This document shows, piece by piece, positions 12,021-22,168 of a DNA stretch of 64,000 nucleotides. Position 1 is the stretch's first letter, and every line of letters begins with the position of its first letter. Both the position numbers and the translations under genes were made by a program. The stretch is from Ascochyta rabiei (taxonomy: Eukaryota > Ascomycota > Dothideomycetes > Pleosporales > Didymellaceae), in the NCBI RefSeq assembly GCF_004011695.2, contig NC_082406.1, positions 496,001-560,000 of the forward strand. Reading direction: 5' to 3'. The notes below the pieces were generated by a model. It saw nothing but the letters and a program-made list of their open reading frames with translations. It made no database searches and was not told the origin of the DNA.

Positions 12021-12960
12021 TCACCAGCCGTTCTCCACGATCTTTTGCTCCAGGATGCCTAGCGCTAGGCCATTGAACTGCGTCAACAAAACCTTGACTT
12101 CTGCTTTCTTAACCAGCCCCATGTTGACGGCAATTGTCGCACTGACCACGTCTCGCAGATCTTTGTCGTCCTCCGGTGTAGTTGAGAAAGCGTAATGTGC
12201 GGCAATCGGAAATTCTGGGGTGTCGTAGAAATGCTTGCAAGCACGAGCGAACTTCTCTTTTGCTAGATCTTTGAGACCGACAACTTCGTACTTGTCGGCC
12301 GCCTCGTAAATCTTCGTGTGCACCAGCAGTTGGCTGGCGTCGCCGTGAATTGGTGGAAGAAGTGGTTCGCCTGGGATTGTGCACTGCTCACATGTGAACG
12401 CCGTACAAGATCTAGCATAGTCACGGCCGCACTCATGATGCGGACAGACCCAAGTAGCATCACAGCGGTAAACTGTATCTGAGCAGCGATGAGGGAAGCT
12501 ATAGCTGTAATTCCCGACACCATAGGGGGGAGATGGCAGATTTTTCTTCAGGACGCGAACTGATGTCGTGCTACCCTCAATATCTTCAGTCGGGAGTAAA
12601 ACAGGGTCGTAATCGCCCTCATAAAGGTACTGAACAAGGAGCTCCACCACCTCTGGCTCATCCTCTGGGAGATTGACAGTCCCAGTCTGTGCCTCCTGTA
12701 CGCAATCAGCGACTGCCAAAATGCAGCGCGGGAGGTGCTCACCTCTCCACCGAACTTGACTGCGCGCGCAAAGAAGTCCGCTCTTGGGCAGACGATCACC
12801 TTGTGGACATTGTACGTATCGCTACCGCATGTGATGGCAAGATCAGAGTAGGCACCCGAAGTGAGCGCTCTGTATATAGGTCAGCCACGCAGCAAACTTT
12901 GGCCGAAATAACTTACCCTTTGATCGAAGTCAATACTAGGTCGCGTGAACTGATTGCCAT
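12021..12960 (-). CDS. BTB/POZ domain protein B
   Basis: Middle member of a tandem trio. Exons 12960-12917 (44 nt), 12869-12743 (127 nt) and 12695-12021; 281 residues, all phases agree. The N-terminal BTB domain includes AYSDLAITCGSDTYNVHKVI and VELLVQYLYEGDYDP. A Cys/His cluster follows (SFPHRC, VCPHHECG, FTCEQC), then a helical region (KIYEAADKYEVVGLKDLAKE) in the position of a BACK-like domain. Intron positions and phases match gene C exactly, which shows descent by duplication. Likely an intracellular adaptor protein; the partner is unknown. No lesion seen. Confidence 0.88.
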
Positions 12961-13316
12961 AGTTGGGTAGTCACAGTCTAGAGTGTGGTTGAAATGGGCC
13001 AGAGTGCGAGAGATGTGAGATAAAAGCACGGGATGATTTTTTTCCGATTGTCGGCAGCAAACGAGCAGCTGAGGTGAAAGAAAGTCACAATTGCGTCGCC
13101 TGCCTCCATGCTCATACCTTCTGGAATTTTTGGTTCAAGAATCCCACGATAAGTGAGAGTGGAGGAAGATAACAGATTTCATTTACGGAGGGCATGGGTT
13201 ATGATGGTAGTATTTTTCTTTAAGCTTGTTACTCGTTACTTTTCGTCGCCTCAACTTCTCCGTCTCCCAACAACAGAGTACCCTGCAATATTTAGGTCAA
13301 TGTTGCAATGTCGACC

Positions 13317-14233
13317 TCACTTGTCGCACCAGCCAGATTGTTTAGCCTTGTCAAAGAGCAAGCCAAATGCAAGCCCATTGAACTCCGTCATGAGGTCCTC
13401 AATCTCAGGCTTCTCGAGAAGGCTCATGTGGTCAGACAGGGTCTTGCAGACAATGTTGCGGAGTCCCTTGTCTCGAGAAGGCGTAGTGCAGTACACGTGG
13501 TAGGCGGATTGCGCGAATTTAGGGTCATCCCAGAACTTGAGGCAGGCGCGCTTGTACTTTTCGACGCAAAGGTCCTTCAAGCCGGCCACATCATATTTGT
13601 CTGCCATCTCATACATCTTGGCAAAAACCAGTAAGTGACCAGCGCCATCCACGGCAGAGCTTGAGCACTCGCCGCAGGAGAATTCAGAGCAATCAAAGTC
13701 GCACTGACTACCGCAATAGTGATGCGGACAAACTTGGCGGTACCGAGAAGCTTTACTGCACTGGTATTTGTCTTTTCGCGAACATGTATGTGGGGTATCC
13801 TGAGGCGGTATGTTGTTTTCGGTTTCCATTTCGGGTGACGGAAGAGCAGGATCAAACTCAGCCTCGTAGAGGTACTGTATCAGTAGCTTGACGATAGCCG
13901 GCTCATTGTCGGAAAGATCGATGCATTTTTCTTCGGCCTCCTGTAGGATGTTAGAAGACCAACAGATACTCAGTCGGTACATAGACTACCTTTCCAGGAA
14001 ACTCAAGGGCTTTAGCGAACACAGTCGAGCGACAACAGACAATGACCTTGTGCACGCAGTACTTGTCCTCACCACAGGTAATTACGAGGTCAGACAACTC
14101 GTTCTTTGCGCGCATGCTGGGGCCAGTCAGCAAATATGCTTCATAGGTAGTAGATATTACGCTCAAAGCTGTAGTTGCAACTGACTTACCTTCTGATATC
14201 AGCCAAAAGCTGCTTGCGAGACTCGTTGGCCAT
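13317..14233 (-). CDS. BTB/POZ domain protein C
   Basis: Third tandem paralogue. Exons 14233-14190 (44 nt), 14116-13990 (127 nt) and 13940-13317; 264 residues. BTB core (ELSDLVITCGEDKYCVHKVI; VKLLIQYLYEAEFDP). The Cys/His cluster is richer in cysteine than in B: HTC, YQC, VCPHHYCG, CDFDC, FSCGEC. The C-terminal helices (KMYEMADKYDVAGLKDLCVE) match A and B. Exons 1 and 2 have the same lengths as in B, so the start is well supported. Probable adaptor protein; no function is visible beyond the fold. Confidence 0.88.
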
Positions 14234-14392
14234 GTTGTAGACTGGCGCGTGGTGGGATGGTGTAAAAAACTGACAAAGCGAGGATATGCAAAGTATATGC
14301 GCAGGCCGGCCAAAAGCAACTCCGGCGCAAGCGAAGTGAAGGTGAAAGTGAAAGTTTGCACACAAACAAAGCGCGACAGAAACTTCAGCTGA

Positions 14393-16703
14393 TCACACCT
14401 CGAAAGTGAATGACGAAATATCGGGCGGATACACTGTGTTATCGTTTGTTTGGAAGTCGACAAGCAGATTGTCCCAGGTTGACCAATTCATATCCTCTGG
14501 GTAATCGAGCGGATCCAAGTCTGGCATGACGACTGGAATGCCTAGGCTAGCATTGAGGTCCGCTGCGTTCCAAACAAAGGCGGCTAGGTGGTCGACGCTC
14601 ATCACCTCGTTAGGGTTCGTGTCTCTAACCACGTTTGGTCGGGAAGAAGGTACAGAGCTGGTGATGGAAGCTCCGGTTTGCCTGGACAAACTTCTTGGCT
14701 CTTTGTGAAGATATTGCCGGCTACGAAGCAGCGGGACAAAGTAGGGCTCGCCTCCGTTTGGCATGCCATTTGCGGCTATGTAGGCATCCCAGGCTTGAAG
14801 TGCCAGATTGCTGACAGCTATGAGCAGAGCTCTCTCAGAGAGCCGTTTATCGAACGTTGGGTGTAACTCGTAGGTGAGCTGAACGTTCTTCCAAGCTTGC
14901 TCCACCTCTGGACCTGAGGTGCGGTATCGAAGTTCGGAAAGCACGTAGACGAATGTCTTCCACTGAAAGTGCATGTTCACGTGCCATGTGAAGCCTTGCA
15001 TCTCCTCTATAGTGTATGCCAGAATTTGGGATGAGCACACCTGCAACGACAGAGAAAAGAGGATATCTTTCTTCGCTTGAGACTCGATCTTGCCCTGGTA
15101 ATTTGCAGCATAGGACATGAAGCGCATCATGAAGCCAATGGCTTTAGCCAGATGAGTGCACATTAAGTGCAAACAACCGATGAATCGCAGTGTCGCAGGT
15201 ACATACGTTCGAACAGATGCTCCAGCTCATCTATGGCTTTCTCCTCGGTGTATACGTCGACGGTGTTCGTGGATAGCTTACTCCAGACTCCGTCGAATGC
15301 GGTCTGCTTAGAAGCAAAGCGCTTGAAGAACTCGCCAAGATGGCACCGAATTAGGAAGAACATCATCTCAGTAGCCCTGTCAGATTCCTTGGGTAGTTCC
15401 TTCATACCGGGGAACAAGTCGGTATCGTTCAGATTGACTGGTAATTTGACATCTCCGATGAGGACCTGGGCATTCGCCCCGGTTCCTGTGCCGGCGAGCT
15501 TTTGGAAGAACCCTTCCAAGATGCTGATTTGCCACCAAAGGCGTCTGCAAATCTCGGCTTCAAAAGGCGGTAACTTGAGCACGTCTCCATCGCGGTGTAG
15601 GCCAATGCGCCGCCCAATGCGCTGAGCGATGCCAGACAACATCCATAAGATACGAGCATCGATGTTCTGAAGGGATATCTTGGTGAGGTCAGTACTTCGT
15701 CGCAAGTTGTAGAAATTCACACAAAGGTACTCACAATGAACAAGGTCATCGCTTGCAGGACCATGAGATTTGATGTTTTCAAGAAGTTTGCGTTGATCAA
15801 GGCGTGCTGGGCGCCTGACCGAAACCGCTGCTTTGTAACGTCTTTCGATTCTCCTACGATCGCGATGCGTTCTCCGTCGCTCAGGGACTCGACCGAAACG
15901 CAGTATATGGTGAATAGAAGCGCCTCGACATTTCATGGTATCCCATCGAGATTGCCGTTCGCTTCGGCGATGGTCTGCTGCACCGTGGGAGCATGAAATA
16001 GCTTCACCAACGGATTGATGTTGTCGAGATAGACTTGCCACAGTTTGAATGCCTCTGTAGGTTGTGGATGTAGATGCCGCAGCCCTGTGGCCGCTTTAGG
16101 ACTGCCGAACAGTAATCGTGAGCCATCTGACGAAAACAATTCGGGCGCGCTGGCGCCATTATAGTCGGACGAGTCTTCGTCTGAGGTCTCGTCCAGTATC
16201 TCCTTCAGATCGCCCAATTCGCTTTTCAAACTCGTCCATATGCTAGTGTCTAGGTACCTTGACTTGCCGTGTTCTGTCACAAGAATGCCGCGCTCATCGA
16301 GAGGGGGTTCTGCAGACGATGTCCCGGTTTGCCTGGATCGAGCAATATCGTGAACATTTGTTTGATCGATGACACTGTCGTCATCTGACATCCTACCTTT
16401 CAGAAGACTTTCTGGGTCAATGCCAGCCTCCCTCAATGCTTCTTCATATATATGAATTTTAGTCGCGATGTCTACATCACGTACGCCTCTCCTTCTCCTT
16501 CTTGGTGGTGGAGGTGCTTTGTATATGCATGGCACCCGTGCTTTGGTGCAGTTGTTGCATCCACCTGGCCTTTTGTTGCATTTGACCTTTCGCTGAGCAC
16601 ATAAAACTCAGGAGAAGGCCTTCTGTATCTGCTGGTCCGGAAATTGTGTCATAGACGGCCCCAGCGAGGTGTCCGAAGATGCAGTAGCATCGGCGACAGC
16701 CAT
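14393..16703 (-). pseudogene. Zn2Cys6 fungal-specific transcription factor with three disabling lesions
   Basis: Binuclear-cluster regulator with a Fungal_trans-type middle domain (RILWMLSGIAQRIGRRIGLH; EAEICRRLWWQISILEGF). Lesion 1: the frame from ATG 16703 or 16652 meets TGA at 16610-16608, exactly where the first zinc-ligand cysteine of a CVLCAQRKVKC motif should be. The remaining ligands follow in the same frame (VLCAQRKVKC, GGCNNCTK, VPC). Lesion 2: TGA at 15935-15933 interrupts coding that continues in frame (VEALLFTIYCVSVESLSDGE); CGA to TGA would explain it. Lesion 3: near 15165-15172 the frame slips by one base between YLRHCDSS and LHLMCTHLAKAI. One apparent intron starts at 15734. 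A transposon lies 53 bp upstream of ATG 16703. An alternative GT-AG intron could hide lesion 3 but would delete conserved sequence. Confidence 0.8.
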
Positions 16704-16756
16704 CAGTAACGCAAGACGATGTGACATGGAAGCTGCAAAGCTTCAATAACGATGTA

Positions 16757-16796
16757 CCGTGTCCGTGCGCGCAACAACCAGAGTCGCGCAACGACC
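16757..16796 (+). repeat. Left terminal inverted repeat of the transposon
   Basis: Begins CCGTGTCCGTGCGCGCAAC and holds two copies of CGCGCAAC(A/G)ACC separated by AGAGT. It matches the right end at 39 of 41 positions when that end is reverse-complemented; the two differences are A/G. Confidence 0.92.
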
Positions 16797-16845
16797 GAAT
16801 CATCACAACTACACCATACTTTGACGCGTTGTAACTCAACAACTA

Positions 16846-18650
16846 TAGCAGCTATTAACAAAGCGCTTACAGCAATTAATGCGCTAAAACTAGGCAAAAA
16901 ACTTGTGTATTAGTATTTTACTACTAGGTTTAGCGTTAACTGTGTAACTCTAGCTTAGAGACACAAGCACGTTTAGGACTCCTAGGAGACTAAGGATATT
17001 AACTAGCAACGTTTAACGCTATAACAGGAGATAGAGCTTATAAAGTACATAGAGTTGCTTAGTACTTGTTACTTACCACCTACTAGAGAGATAATCCAGA
17101 ATTTCGCGTTGCTAGTGGCTTAAAATCCAGTTAGTAAGAGCTAGGTTACCTGCTTTATTAACAAGTACTCTATCTATCTTATCTTATGTTACTCTACTAG
17201 GATAGATTAACTATATTATAATACTAATTCCTATAATAAATATACGCTCTACTTTAACCTACTATAGTACAAAATCTCTAAATACTCTCTTAAGGGTTAC
17301 TACATATATAATATAGATAAGAAGGGCTTTATAATTAGTATTATAGGCAGGATAAAATATATGTTTAGCAAGCGTATATAGATAAAGGGAGAGATTAAAG
17401 TATCTATCTAGGATAGTAACTAAGCTTAGTAGACGCTTATAGCGTGTGTGTGTAGTAATAGAACAGTACTACTACTAGGCATTATCTATAAGTTAGCTAA
17501 CGCCAGCATTAAATTAGACTAGGTAGCTGAAATTAAGCTAGAAAAACACTCTATAATAGTTATATTATCTTTCTTAGGGTAGACAAATAGGGATATAGGC
17601 CTTACCTGGCTTAAGTAGGTGTTTAATTACTATACTAAGGAGAAAGCACAAAGAAAGTAGAGGCTTTTAATACTAGATAGCCACAGATCCTACATAACAA
17701 TAGACTTTATTAAGTACTGTAATAACTATAAGATCCTCCTAGCTGTCCTTCCCCCTTACTTAACCTAAACGCTCTAGCTGCTTAATATAGTGCTGTTTAA
17801 GCCTCTATTAATAGTGTACTTAAAAGTAGTTATAACACACATCTATAAGGCTTAAAACAACGCACCTATTACTAGAGCAGACTTCTTCTGCCTATTCTAG
17901 CCAGCGTAGATGTGTAGCTTTACTAAAAAGCTAATACTTAAGTCCTTTAAGGCAATAGGTATCTATCTACTTAATCCTAACATTATCCTCTACTGCTTTG
18001 TTAAAACACTAGAAAGCTTAGATTTAGATAGGTCCTTATTGTCTATTTATAGCAACAAGGATTAGCTTAAAATAGAGATGTTGTTACAGCGTGTAGTTAA
18101 AAACTAGAGTAACAGTAATGTTAAAAAGATAAGACAATTAATCTACTATATCTTAGTTAAAACCTTACTTCTCTAGTATAAGATAGATAGCCTTAAAAAG
18201 ACTCTAAAGACACAGAAGAAGCATAAAAAGAAGAGCAAAACCTTAGACTTGCAGTAACAGCAGGAGTACTATAGTAGTGCAGTGTTCTAGTTACCTAGAA
18301 AGGTTAATAAAGTATGCTTCTGTAAGCAAGTTAGACAATATAAGGAGAAGGAGGAGAGGCTTAGAAAAGCTACTAGTAAGGAAGTAGCAGCTGCTAAGAA
18401 GCTAGTTAAGGAGAAGAAGAAGGAGGAGAGGTATGTATTATAAGAGGCAGCTAAGGTAGTACATAAGAAGAAGAAGGCTAATACAGCAAATTAGAAGGCT
18501 AAACAGAAGGCTAAAAAGCAGTATTAATAATAAGAGCTTAATACTACAAAAGCTATATAATTACCTTAAAAGGGTAAAAAGAAAGCTTTATAAGCAACCT
18601 AGCTAAAAAAGCATTAAAAATATAGTCTTAGAGATAATGTTAGTAGTTGT
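16846..18650 (+). pseudogene. Degenerate pogo/Fot1 transposase (HTH plus DDE domain)
   Basis: Transposase remnant with many stops. The N-terminal helix-turn-helix part is traceable at about 16848-17200 (LTAINALKLGKK; LPPTREIIQNFA; SKSWVTCFINKY). The DDE catalytic part is traceable at about 17580-18000 (RLLILDSHRSYITIDFIKYC; LLAVLPPYLT; ILKSFKAIGIYLLNPNIIL). The C-terminal part is Lys-rich. Trp codons have become TAG and Gln codons TAA or TAG. It cannot encode an active enzyme. Confidence 0.85.
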
Positions 18651-18845
18651 AGTCCCCTATTGCTGTCCCTAGCTCCCCTACTTAAAACCACATTACGTGG
18701 CCGCAATATTAAGTTACTAGCTAAATTTAAATAGTATATCTTTTTTACAAGTAATTAATTAGTACTATACTACAAAATTACAAAATAATAGCTGTTGTGG
18801 GTGGCTCTATAGCCTTATCTAATTTTAAGCGTTAAGGTGGTTTTT

Positions 18846-18885
18846 GGTTGTTGCGCGACTCTGGTCGTTGCGCGCACGGACACGG
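18846..18885 (-). repeat. Right terminal inverted repeat of the transposon
   Basis: Reverse complement begins CCGTGTCCGTGCGCGCAAC, as at the left end. The doubled CGCGCAAC(G/A)ACC sub-repeat is kept, with the A and G variants swapped relative to the left end. Confidence 0.92.
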
Positions 18886-18887
18886 TA

Positions 18888-19232
18888 TCACACGTCTACA
18901 GATGGGAGGGGTGGTGAACGGAGGCACGGAGGCCTGAGGGCACAGACCTCCACCCACCAGCAACCTGTCCCTCTTTGGTCTAGACGCATTGGCGCAACAG
19001 GCGCAATCATTCGTCGTGCCTAGGTGGACGAGGTCTTTACCTTCCAAGTCTATTTTCTAGATAGCAATTATGCCCGAACACCGATCTTCTATAAATAGGT
19101 ATACATAGTAGGCAGTATTTGACTTTGTAGAGCTACAGCTAAGATTTTGAAGAATACCAATACGTGTTTATCTGAATAAGTCTGCTTGTGGGTTGATGAT
19201 ATGAAACAAACGGCGGACGAATTATTGGCCCC
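18888..19232. other. Intergenic stretch without a supported gene
   Basis: GC content returns to normal directly after the transposon. There is one chance minus-strand frame; I recognise nothing in it. Confidence 0.5.
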
Positions 19233-19976
19233 CTATAAGACGTTCAGCGCAGCGGCACCAGCCAAAGCGAGCAGCGCAGTACCCTCGATACCGAACCTAG
19301 CGGCAGCGCCGGTGCTTTGAGGGGCGGAGCTGCTGGCAGTTGCTGAAGGAGGACCGGAAGCGTGGCTACCAGCAGCAGCGGTACCAGAAGCTGAGGCGAT
19401 GCTTGTTCGCAGAGCAGAACTTGCAGCAGCGGAACCAGAACTGGTGGGGGCGGCAGAGCCGCTGGCACTGGCACTGGCACTGGCACTGGCGCTGCCGGTC
19501 GCGCTGGCGCCACTCAACTTTTCAGCGCCCTCGACGACGCTGGCGGTAATGAAGGCGACATCGCTCCCAGACAATATCGCGGTTTGTGCGTCTTGGTCAG
19601 ACGTCTCAGCGGTGCACGTCATCTGGGTGGCCACCGAGTTGTAGTCGCAGCCGTAGCTCACGTACAAGGACGCCGCCGACATGACGGCTTCGTAACGGGT
19701 GCCGCTGATGATCTGGACATTGAGACCATTGCCCCAGCCGCATTCGTCTGCAGCAGTGCCTGTAGGGCAGGTCACGAGCGCCGATGTGGTCGAAGGGTTT
19801 ACAGACTCGACGGTTGCAACGGGGGCAACGCCATCATAACCTGGAGAACATGTCAGACCAGGATCCCCGTGTTGCGGGGACTGTAAGTACGAACCACCGG
19901 GAAAGATGAACGACAAGACATCATCTGCAAGCGCCGCACTGGCAAGGAACGTGAGGATGGCAATGGATTGGCGCAT
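19233..19976 (-). CDS. Secreted Ser/Ala-rich protein, probable GPI anchor
   Basis: 247 residues, single exon. A signal peptide (MRQSIAILTFLASAALADD) is followed by a globular part of about 130 residues with paired cysteines (LTCSPGYDG, VTCPTGTAADECGWG, YGCDYNS, MTCTAET). A low-complexity Ser/Ala/Gly stretch (about 155-225) holds a run of alternating Ser-Ala. A small-residue site then precedes a hydrophobic tail ending the protein (GTALLALAGAAALNVL). That is the standard layout of a GPI-anchored cell-wall protein. The specific function of the globular part is not recognised. Confidence 0.85.
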   Translation of the reverse strand: MRQSIAILTFLASAALADDVLSFIFPGGSYLQSPQHGDPGLTCSPGYDGVAPVATVESVNPSTTSALVTCPTGTAADECGWGNGLNVQIISGTRYEAVMSAASLYVSYGCDYNSVATQMTCTAETSDQDAQTAILSGSDVAFITASVVEGAEKLSGASATGSASASASASASGSAAPTSSGSAAASSALRTSIASASGTAAAGSHASGPPSATASSSAPQSTGAAARFGIEGTALLALAGAAALNVL

Positions 19977-21127
19977 GTTGGGTGATCTGCACTAAATCTC
20001 CGGGGCCGAAGATGCTTAAAGGAGCGTGTGGGTTTTGCGAGACGTATGAACGAGTGTGGTCGAAGCAAAACACGAATACAACACAGGGAGTGGACGAACG
20101 ACTAGAAGGTCGAGCTTGAAGACGTTGCGCTTGCTCTTATGCGGGCGACGCTTGCTTTTATCGTCTCCTGAACCACGAAGCTTGTCTTCAGCCTCGAAGT
20201 GGGCGCCTGAAACATAGAGCCGAACAATCCTAGTCTGCACGCTGGACCACCAAAGCGCGGCGCGAAATCATCTGAACGCGAACAATGCGCGAATGACAAT
20301 CTCCGCAGGAACATCTAGACAAAGCAGCACGACTCCGCGACTCGTGCGACAGCCCCAATCAAGCTAGACATCAGGCAGCATAGCGAGAAAGGTCGGTTCA
20401 AACACTACGGGCGACGCTCGCACATCATTCCCGAGCCGCCGAACAGTCGATATGCAGCGGGAACATCACCGGCCGGACCGTCATATCTTTTTGCGTCTTT
20501 GAACGACACAAATTCAGGCGACCGTCAATTGTGTGCGACACCAGCAGAGGTACCGTGTGTGTGCACCGTTCGCGTAGTAAGGAGCAAGAAAGGACAGGCC
20601 CTGCAGCTGCAGGAGCCTCTACCGGCGCTAGCGGAGCTGTCAGATACAAACCCTTAGGACAGGCTGATGTCGTTGAACTTTGAAAAGCGGAATCTCTTAG
20701 TTGACAAACCGAGTCTCTAATCTAGGACCACCAGGCCCGAGCAGCCCGCCAGCATTCACACCTGCTTGCCCCACTCACAAGGCGGCGATGGTTGCCACCA
20801 AGCCATGGAACCTTTTCACTGTCTGCCATTCAGGAATACCAGACGATTTGATCCAATCAAACCAGCCATCAGCCTAGATATATGGAGTCAAGCATCCAAC
20901 GCCCCAAATGTGGCCTCTCACGTGTGGGGGGCCTCAATCCTTGAGATGCCTTAAGGCTGACCAGTGAAACCCAGTCCCACGTTGAAAAGTACATCAGCTC
21001 CAGCTGCAACGCTCACTCTAATAGTCCCAATACACCACTCGGATCTTTTGGAATCGTGTCTTGCTGTTTTGTCGGTTTCCAGCACATCTTTGCGACCATC
21101 CTCCCGATTCCTTTCGCGCCTCTCAGA
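19977..21127. other. Intergenic stretch without a supported gene
   Basis: Upstream of the GPI protein (minus) and of the four-TM gene (plus), so it probably contains both promoters. Several short overlapping frames show no domain or splice support. Confidence 0.5.
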
Positions 21128-21787
21128 ATGCCGTTTCTCCTCGATTTCCCCCGAGATGCGTCGCCTCGTCTCAGAGGACTGCAGATCTGCCAGCTTGGTG
21201 TTGTTAGTCTGACAGCAGTGTGCACATTCCTCGCTGCCGTGATTCCTAGCAAGCACAAGGCTTTCACCTTCTCGCTTCTGTATGGCTTGATCTTGACGAG
21301 CATCACGACGTCTTTCCTCATCAACAAGGAACAGAAGGCTGCTGCGCAGGGTGCTCTGACCAAGGACAAGTATGAAGTACCAGCTTTGGAAGATCGGTGC
21401 TGGATTCGTGATGAACTCGGTCGCATTAGTTGCGTTCCTTGTCTCGCCCCATGGTGATGAGCAACCCAAGTCTCATGAAAGTGGGACGTGGATCAAAGGT
21501 GTCAAGATCAACACCTTGCAATCAATCATCCTCTGGTTGGGCATGTTCAACTGGTAAGTCTATCTACCAGCCTATGTGGTTGACAGTTATGGGATTGATG
21601 TTGACTTCTCTCCAGGATCTTCTTGTGGGCCAGCCTTTTCTACTCTTGCTGCATGACCAAGCTCGAGACAGGCCAAATCCGTCTCGAGGGCGAGGAAGCC
21701 AATATCACGCTCGGTCACAATGAGACGGCAAATGATGAAGCGCATGCCAGGTGTCTGCAGAGTCAGGATCCCAACTGGCAGGCTTAG
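21128..21787 (+). pseudogene. Four-TM membrane protein with a one-base frameshift
   Basis: Small integral membrane protein, about 198 residues if the frame were continuous. Exon 1 from ATG 21128 encodes TM1 (LQICQLGVVSLTAVCTFLAA) and TM2 (FTFSLLYGLILTSITTSFLI) and reaches TKDKY at about 21372. There the frame slips by one base (TAT-G-AAG-TAC) into one giving KYQLWKIGAGFVMNSVALVA (TM3) and SIILWLGMFNW (TM4). Intron 21554-21615 joins W to IFLWASLFYSCC, and the tail ends QDPNWQA. No GT-AG intron can bridge the slip. A real frameshift or a base error are both possible. The family looks conserved in fungi but I have no functional name. Confidence 0.65.
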
Positions 21788-22168
21788 GGAAGAAGCTTCG
21801 AGACACACATGAGAGGGGATTAGGGTCGGGGCATTGATTGGGTGTTGCTCAGTCATAGAGATGCACTGTGCGTGGCATAAGAAAGGGAATAAAGGCAGCC
21901 CCATGATTTCTATAATGGCGACGCTGAAAACATCATATCTACTTACGTGTACGAGCTATCATTGAACATAGTATGAATGCTTTAAAAAGTGTTACATCAC
22001 ATTGTTACAACATTTCCGAGCTCTTCCTAATCGCCGCATGATATACATACATAGATAGCAGCAGTTCGATGCTGGATCGATACTTAACAACTCAACACGT
22101 GAAAAGCCATTGCCTCACAACCCCTTCTAGTCGAGTCGTCCCCGTCCTCACCATAGCTCACGTCCTTC
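21788..22168. other. Short intergenic region between convergent genes
   Basis: Holds the 3' flanks of the four-TM gene and of the CFEM gene. Nothing else seen. Confidence 0.5.

Larger units (their letters stand above)
16757..18885 (+). mobile_element. Fot1/pogo-type (Tc1/mariner superfamily) DNA transposon, RIP-degraded
   Basis: A 2129-bp element flanked by TA on both sides (16755-16756 and 18886-18887), the target duplication of this superfamily. Its ends are inverted repeats. The interior is strongly AT-rich with stop codons at many former Trp and Gln codons, the signature of RIP. Transposase remnants run on the plus strand. It sits immediately upstream of the broken Zn2Cys6 gene and may have removed that gene's promoter. 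Confidence 0.9.

Noticed and set aside
15100..15200. A GT-AG intron (donor GTATGT near 15206) that would hide the frameshift in the Zn2Cys6 gene
   Set aside because: It would remove YLRHCDSS and LHLMCTHLAK, which look like the conserved family core, so a frameshift is the simpler reading. RNA data could overturn this.
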